From: an uncultured Lachnospiraceae bacterium
Lineage (GTDB): Bacteria; Bacillota; Clostridia; Lachnospirales; Lachnospiraceae
Assembly (NCBI GenBank): GCA_937950565.1
Contig: CALFCS010000040.1
Coordinates: 1-17,508, forward strand
Length of the DNA stretch: 17,508 nt
Reading direction: 5' to 3'
Below the pieces are notes generated by a model, which searched no databases, had not been told where the DNA came from, and saw only the letters and a list, made by a program, of their open reading frames with translations. Shown here in pieces: positions 14,403 to 17,508 of the stretch; the stretch's first letter is position 1; each line of letters begins with the position of its first letter. Both the position numbers and the translations under genes were made by a program.

Positions 14403-14439
14403 GCGGCGAACGCAATCCTTTGGAGCTTTCGTTCGTCGC
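14403..14439. repeat. GC-rich imperfect palindrome between spoVE and divIB
   Basis: GCGGCGAACG (14403-14412) and CGTTCGTCGC (14430-14439) pair over ten positions with one G-U. The 17-base loop contains a small TCC/GGA inner stem. No T-run follows, so it is not a standard terminator. The composition is richer in CG dinucleotides than the flanking genes. Confidence 0.55.
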
Positions 14440-14464
14440 GTAAATGAAAAAAGGGGAAGTATCA

Positions 14465-15238
14465 ATGACACAGGAAAAATATCTGGATGAAGAACGCCCG
14501 AGAAGGCGAAAAAAGAAAACGCATAGATTGTATGCATTGATTGTTCTTTTACTTGGAATTATGATCATTTTGATGTCACTCTTTGTTTTATTTTTCCTTC
14601 AGAGAATAGAAATAGAAGGAAATGATTACTGCAGTGATAAAATGATTACAGATACAGTGAAAAATGACAGGTATTCTGTAAACACACTGTATATATATGG
14701 GAAATACGCATTGGGTCATGGAAAGGTGCTGCCATGCTTTGACAAAATGGAAGTGGACATTGTAAAGCCGTGGATTCTCCGGGTGAAGGTGAAGGAAAAA
14801 CCAATTGTAGGATTTATGTACACAAAGGAGCAGAAATATGCATATTTTGACAAAGAGGGTCTGATTGTAAAAATTGATTCGGAGCGCATGGAGGGGATTC
14901 CATGTGTGGAAGGCATTGATGTAAGCAATATTGAATTGTATCATTCGATAAAAAGTAAGAATACCAAAATATTTGGTGAAATACTGGAGGCATCTCAGGA
15001 GTTAAAGAAGTATGAGATGACGACAGATAAGATTGTATGCAAGAAGGACAGAATCTATGTATATGTCGGAAATGTATGCATAAGCCTTGGGAAAAATGTG
15101 ACTTCTGAAAAGATTTCACAGATTCCGCCTATTCTGGAAAAGCTGGAAGGGAAGTCCGGAACACTGCATTTGGAGAATTATTCAGAGGAAAAAGATACAA
15201 TTACCTTTGATGTTGAAGAATTTTCGCAAGAAAATTAA
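14465..15238 (+). CDS. divIB: Cell division protein DivIB/FtsQ
   Basis: A bitopic divisome protein that bridges early and late components with FtsL and DivIC. The 257 residues have a basic cytoplasmic tail (1-20, RPRRRKKKTHR), one membrane helix (about 22-45), an extracellular POTRA domain beginning IEIEGNDYCSDKMI (about 48-115, including VKPWILRVKVKEKPIVGF) and the beta domain up to FDVEEF. The start ATG 14465 has GGGGA seven bases upstream; an in-frame ATG at 14444 would bury this site. It stands directly before ftsZ, as expected. Sequence identity within this family is always low, so the call rests on the domain plan and order. Confidence 0.9.
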   Translation: MTQEKYLDEERPRRRKKKTHRLYALIVLLLGIMIILMSLFVLFFLQRIEIEGNDYCSDKMITDTVKNDRYSVNTLYIYGKYALGHGKVLPCFDKMEVDIVKPWILRVKVKEKPIVGFMYTKEQKYAYFDKEGLIVKIDSERMEGIPCVEGIDVSNIELYHSIKSKNTKIFGEILEASQELKKYEMTTDKIVCKKDRIYVYVGNVCISLGKNVTSEKISQIPPILEKLEGKSGTLHLENYSEEKDTITFDVEEFSQEN

Positions 15239-15257
15239 GAAAAATCACGGAATTCTA

Positions 15258-15286
15258 TTGATATTTTGAACAAAAGTCTATATTAT
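15258..15286 (+). promoter_or_regulatory. ftsZ promoter
   Basis: TTGATA (15258-15263) and TATTAT (15281-15286) with a 17-base spacer match the sigma-A consensus at five of six positions each. A second perfect TATAAT at 15345-15350 has only a poor -35. Between them lie two short inverted repeats, AGTGTA/TACACT (15303-15320) and ATACAT-GGG-ATGTAT (15326-15340). The 137-bp spacer thus appears to give ftsZ its own expression control. Confidence 0.55.
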
Positions 15287-15375
15287 ATAGTATATATGGC
15301 AGAGTGTAATTTTATACACTGGCCAATACATGGGATGTATGATATATAATAAGGATGACAAAGGAGGAAAAACCC

Positions 15376-16602
15376 TTGCTAGAAATTAAAACCAATGAAT
15401 CAGAAGCGGCGGCAAAGATAATTGTTGTAGGAGTAGGCGGCGGCGGTAATAACGCCGTGAACCGAATGATTGATGAACAGATTGCCGGTGTGGAATTTAT
15501 AGCGATTAATACAGATAAGCAGGCTCTTCAGTTAAGTAAGGCTCCGACACTTATGCAGATTGGTGAAAAGATTACAAAAGGTCTGGGTGCGGGAGCAAGA
15601 CCGGAAGTAGGAGAGAAGGCAGCTGAGGAAAGTTCAGAAGAGATATCTGCGGCGCTCAAAGGTGCGGACATGGTATTCGTTACCTGTGGTATGGGAGGCG
15701 GAACCGGTACAGGAGCAACACCTGTTGTCGCACGTATTGCGAAGGAGCTTGGCGCTCTTACGGTAGGCGTAGTTACAAAGCCTTTCCGTTTTGAATCTAA
15801 GACCCGTATGACGAATGCGCTTGCGGGAATTGATAAGTTAAAAGAAAGTGTTGATACATTAATTGTAATTCCGAATGACAAGCTTTTGGAAGTTGTAGAC
15901 AGACGTACGACAATGCCGGAAGCGCTTAAGAAAGCGGATGAGGTATTACAACAGGGTATCCAGGGTATCACAGATTTGATCAATGTACCTTCTCTGATTA
16001 ACCTTGACTTTGCAGATGTGCAGACGGTTATGACGGACAAGGGTATCGCACATATCGGTATCGGACAGGGACGTGGTGATGACAAAGCGCTGGAAGCTGT
16101 GAAGCAGGCCGTTGCAAGTCCGTTGCTTGAGACAACAATTGCAGGGGCTTCCCATGTGATCATTAACGTATCAGGCGATATTACTCTTATGGATGCGTCC
16201 GATGCTGCAGAGTATGTTCAGGAGCTTGCAGGCGACCAGGCAAATATTATCTTCGGTGCGATGTATGATGATTCCAGAGCTGATGAAGCTACGATCACTG
16301 TAATCGCAACAGGACTCCATAATGTCGGAGGAACAGCGTCAAAGCTGAAATCAAGACTGGAAGGACAGAGAAATGCGGCTGCACAGGAGACGACTTATGA
16401 GAGAACAGCCGGACAGAAGCAGTCACAGACACCGAAGCTTGATCTTGGAATGGCAGCGCCAAAAACAAGCAGCCAGACAACAGGCACAACAAGAAGACAG
16501 GCAGTCGGAGGAACGTCACCGACTTTAGAGACACCGAAGGTTCCGGTAAGCAGAGTAAAAGAACAATCCATAAAAATACCGGATTTCTTCAAAAAAGGAT
16601 AA
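15376..16602 (+). CDS. ftsZ: Cell division GTPase FtsZ
   Basis: FtsZ is the tubulin-like GTPase that forms the Z ring. Motifs: nucleotide-binding IIVVGVGGGGNNAVNRM, the tubulin signature GMGGGTGTGATPVVA, TKPFRFE, and the T7 loop NLDFADVQTVM with catalytic aspartates; a variable linker follows (about 320-395) and then the C-terminal peptide IKIPDFFKKG. Length is 408 residues. I start at TTG 15376 (MLEIKTNESE), because AAGGAGG at 15361-15367 lies eight bases upstream and this beginning matches related proteins. The in-frame ATG at 15355 would place that ribosome site inside the gene. Small departures are GGGG for the usual GGAG and GATPVV for GAAPVV. No ftsA stands beside it. Confidence 0.96.
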   Translation: MLEIKTNESEAAAKIIVVGVGGGGNNAVNRMIDEQIAGVEFIAINTDKQALQLSKAPTLMQIGEKITKGLGAGARPEVGEKAAEESSEEISAALKGADMVFVTCGMGGGTGTGATPVVARIAKELGALTVGVVTKPFRFESKTRMTNALAGIDKLKESVDTLIVIPNDKLLEVVDRRTTMPEALKKADEVLQQGIQGITDLINVPSLINLDFADVQTVMTDKGIAHIGIGQGRGDDKALEAVKQAVASPLLETTIAGASHVIINVSGDITLMDASDAAEYVQELAGDQANIIFGAMYDDSRADEATITVIATGLHNVGGTASKLKSRLEGQRNAAAQETTYERTAGQKQSQTPKLDLGMAAPKTSSQTTGTTRRQAVGGTSPTLETPKVPVSRVKEQSIKIPDFFKKG

Positions 16603-16631
16603 ATACTGATATAATGATATATTAAAAAATG

Positions 16632-16665
16632 CTCAGAATAGAAAAAATCTATTCTGAGTTTTTTT
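16632..16665 (+). terminator. Strong intrinsic terminator after ftsZ
   Basis: CTCAGAATAGA (16632-16642), five-A loop and TCTATTCTGAG (16648-16658) form a perfect 11-bp stem followed by seven T. It ends the dcw operon. The last T belongs to the 0A box that begins the spoIIGA control region. Confidence 0.95.
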
Positions 16666-16730
16666 GTCGAAACAAATCTTGTTTCCGCTATCACCTTATG
16701 ACAAATTCTTTAACAGCTTCCCCGTATAAT
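16665..16730 (+). promoter_or_regulatory. Spo0A-type promoter region of spoIIGA
   Basis: A perfect 0A box TGTCGAA lies at 16665-16671. Downstream are a related TGACAAA (16699-16705) overlapping a -35-like ATGACA (16698-16703), and a perfect TATAAT (16725-16730), giving a spacer of 21 bases instead of 17. The B. subtilis spoIIG promoter is known for 0A boxes and an over-long spacer, which makes it dependent on phosphorylated Spo0A; this region has the same plan. Confidence 0.62.
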
Positions 16731-16785
16731 AAATCTTGCTCATGTACCAAATCGATTTAGTATCAAAAGAGAAAGAAGGTGGAAC

Positions 16786-17436
16786 ATGCACTATGAATTA
16801 TACATAGACGTGTTTTTTCTTGTGAACTTTATGATGGACTGTATTTTGCTTGAAATTGTATGTAAGATTCTGAAATGTCCTGCAAGGCATGGGAGTATCT
16901 GCATTGGCGCAATGCTGGGAGCAGTCCTGACCTGTATTGTCGTAATCGTTCCGGGATTAAATACGCCTGTTAAGTTCCTGCTGTTCCATGGGGTTATTAA
17001 TGTTGTGATGATAAAAACAGGACTTAAGCTTGGGTGGGATAAAGTATTTGCAAGAGCTTATATACTGCTTTACATATGCGCATTTCTTATGGGTGGAATG
17101 ATGCAGTATTTCCATCAATACATCAGAGTGGGAAGCCTCTTTTTTGCACTGGCGCTGGCAGGTTATTATGTAAGCCTGGGTATCTGGAATTTTTTTACTT
17201 ATCTGGCGGCCAGACATACGGGACACTGTACGGTATTACTTGTAAAAGGCGAAAAAGAGTGCCGCACGGAGGCATTGATTGACACGGGAAACCGCCTACG
17301 GGATACCGTGACGGGGAAGGCGGTCAGCATTGTCACGAAGGACGTGGCAAAAAAACTTGGCTTTCTTATTCCGGATGCCGACTCAGTGGAAGAGATGGGG
17401 AGTATGGATGGAATCCGCTATACCAGGCTTCGGTAG
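16786..17436 (+). pseudogene. spoIIGA: Sigma-E processing peptidase SpoIIGA, apparently frameshifted near its C-terminal domain
   Basis: SpoIIGA is a membrane aspartic protease that removes the pro-sequence of sigma-E in the mother cell after signalling by SpoIIR. The visible 216 residues show the N-terminal MHYELYIDVFFLVNFMMD, about five membrane segments (to about 145), then the protease domain with EALIDTGNRLRDTVTGKAVSIV and catalytic Asp166. The family is usually about 290-310 residues. The frame stops at 17434-17436, just after GIRY, where RYIP-like sequence is usual. Both other plus-strand frames remain open from there to the window end; one encodes SEVLHLFQVE, which could belong to the lost C-terminus. 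A mutation or a sequencing error near the contig end are both possible. The ATG has AAGGTGG upstream. Confidence 0.82.
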
Positions 17437-17508
17437 CCACTGTCATCGGAGTAGGAGTGAAGTCCTGCACTTGTTCCAGGTGGAAGTCCAGACGTTTAGT
17501 GATAACGG

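Noticed and set aside
15528..16163. 211-codon minus-strand open frame opposite ftsZ
   Set aside because: Ser/Ile/Pro-rich shadow of a strongly conserved gene, without start signals.

Overview
The window looks like chromosome from a spore-forming member of the Clostridia, most probably Lachnospiraceae; I cannot fix the genus. The reasons are the gene order cotJA-cotJB-cotJC (spore coat), a SEDS gene, degV and then a compact division and cell-wall (dcw) cluster ending in ftsZ and spoIIGA, together with moderate-GC, A-rich codon use and strong AGGAGG-type ribosome binding sites. Both window edges cut through genes (a recombinase on the left, the spoIIGA region on the right), so these may be contig ends.

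Region 1 (1-1650): the right-hand end of an integrated mobile element. It carries a large serine recombinase whose reading frame is open to the left edge and includes the catalytic serine. Region 2 (1651-2383, minus strand): a cotJA-cotJB-cotJC spore-coat operon. cotJC is cut after codon 62, where the element begins, so the element sits inside cotJC. This resembles the arrangement of skin-like elements that interrupt sporulation genes, although excision cannot be judged from this window.

Region 3 (2384-5093, plus strand): a SEDS glycosyltransferase gene (ftsW/rodA family), a degV-family fatty-acid-binding protein gene preceded by two tandem palindromic units, and a small membrane protein gene that ends at a strong intrinsic terminator.

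Region 4 (5094-16665): the dcw cluster. A consensus-like promoter is overlapped by a run of seven roughly 10-bp repeats, the expected MraZ operator. The genes follow in the order mraZ, rsmH, ftsL-like, a class B PBP (pbpB/ftsI-like), a second class B PBP (spoVD-like), mraY, murD, a second SEDS gene (spoVE-like), divIB/ftsQ and ftsZ, closed by a strong terminator. murE, murF, murG, murB and ftsA are not present in this stretch. The spoVD-like gene lies between a hairpin that buries its ribosome binding site and a good promoter just upstream of mraY, so it may be expressed separately from its neighbours.

Region 5 (16665-17508): spoIIGA, the membrane protease that activates sigma-E. A perfect 0A box (TGTCGAA) and a promoter-like pair with a long spacer lie upstream, as expected for a Spo0A-driven spoIIG operon. 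Its reading frame stops early, after the catalytic DTGN motif, which suggests a frameshift (real or an end-of-contig error).

Together the genes make lipid II (mraY, murD), polymerise and cross-link septal peptidoglycan (SEDS/PBP pairs), assemble the divisome (ftsZ, divIB, ftsL) and supply sporulation-specific versions of the same machinery. No wholly new system is evident. The most interesting points are the recombinase element inside cotJC and several regulatory structures that are visible in the DNA.
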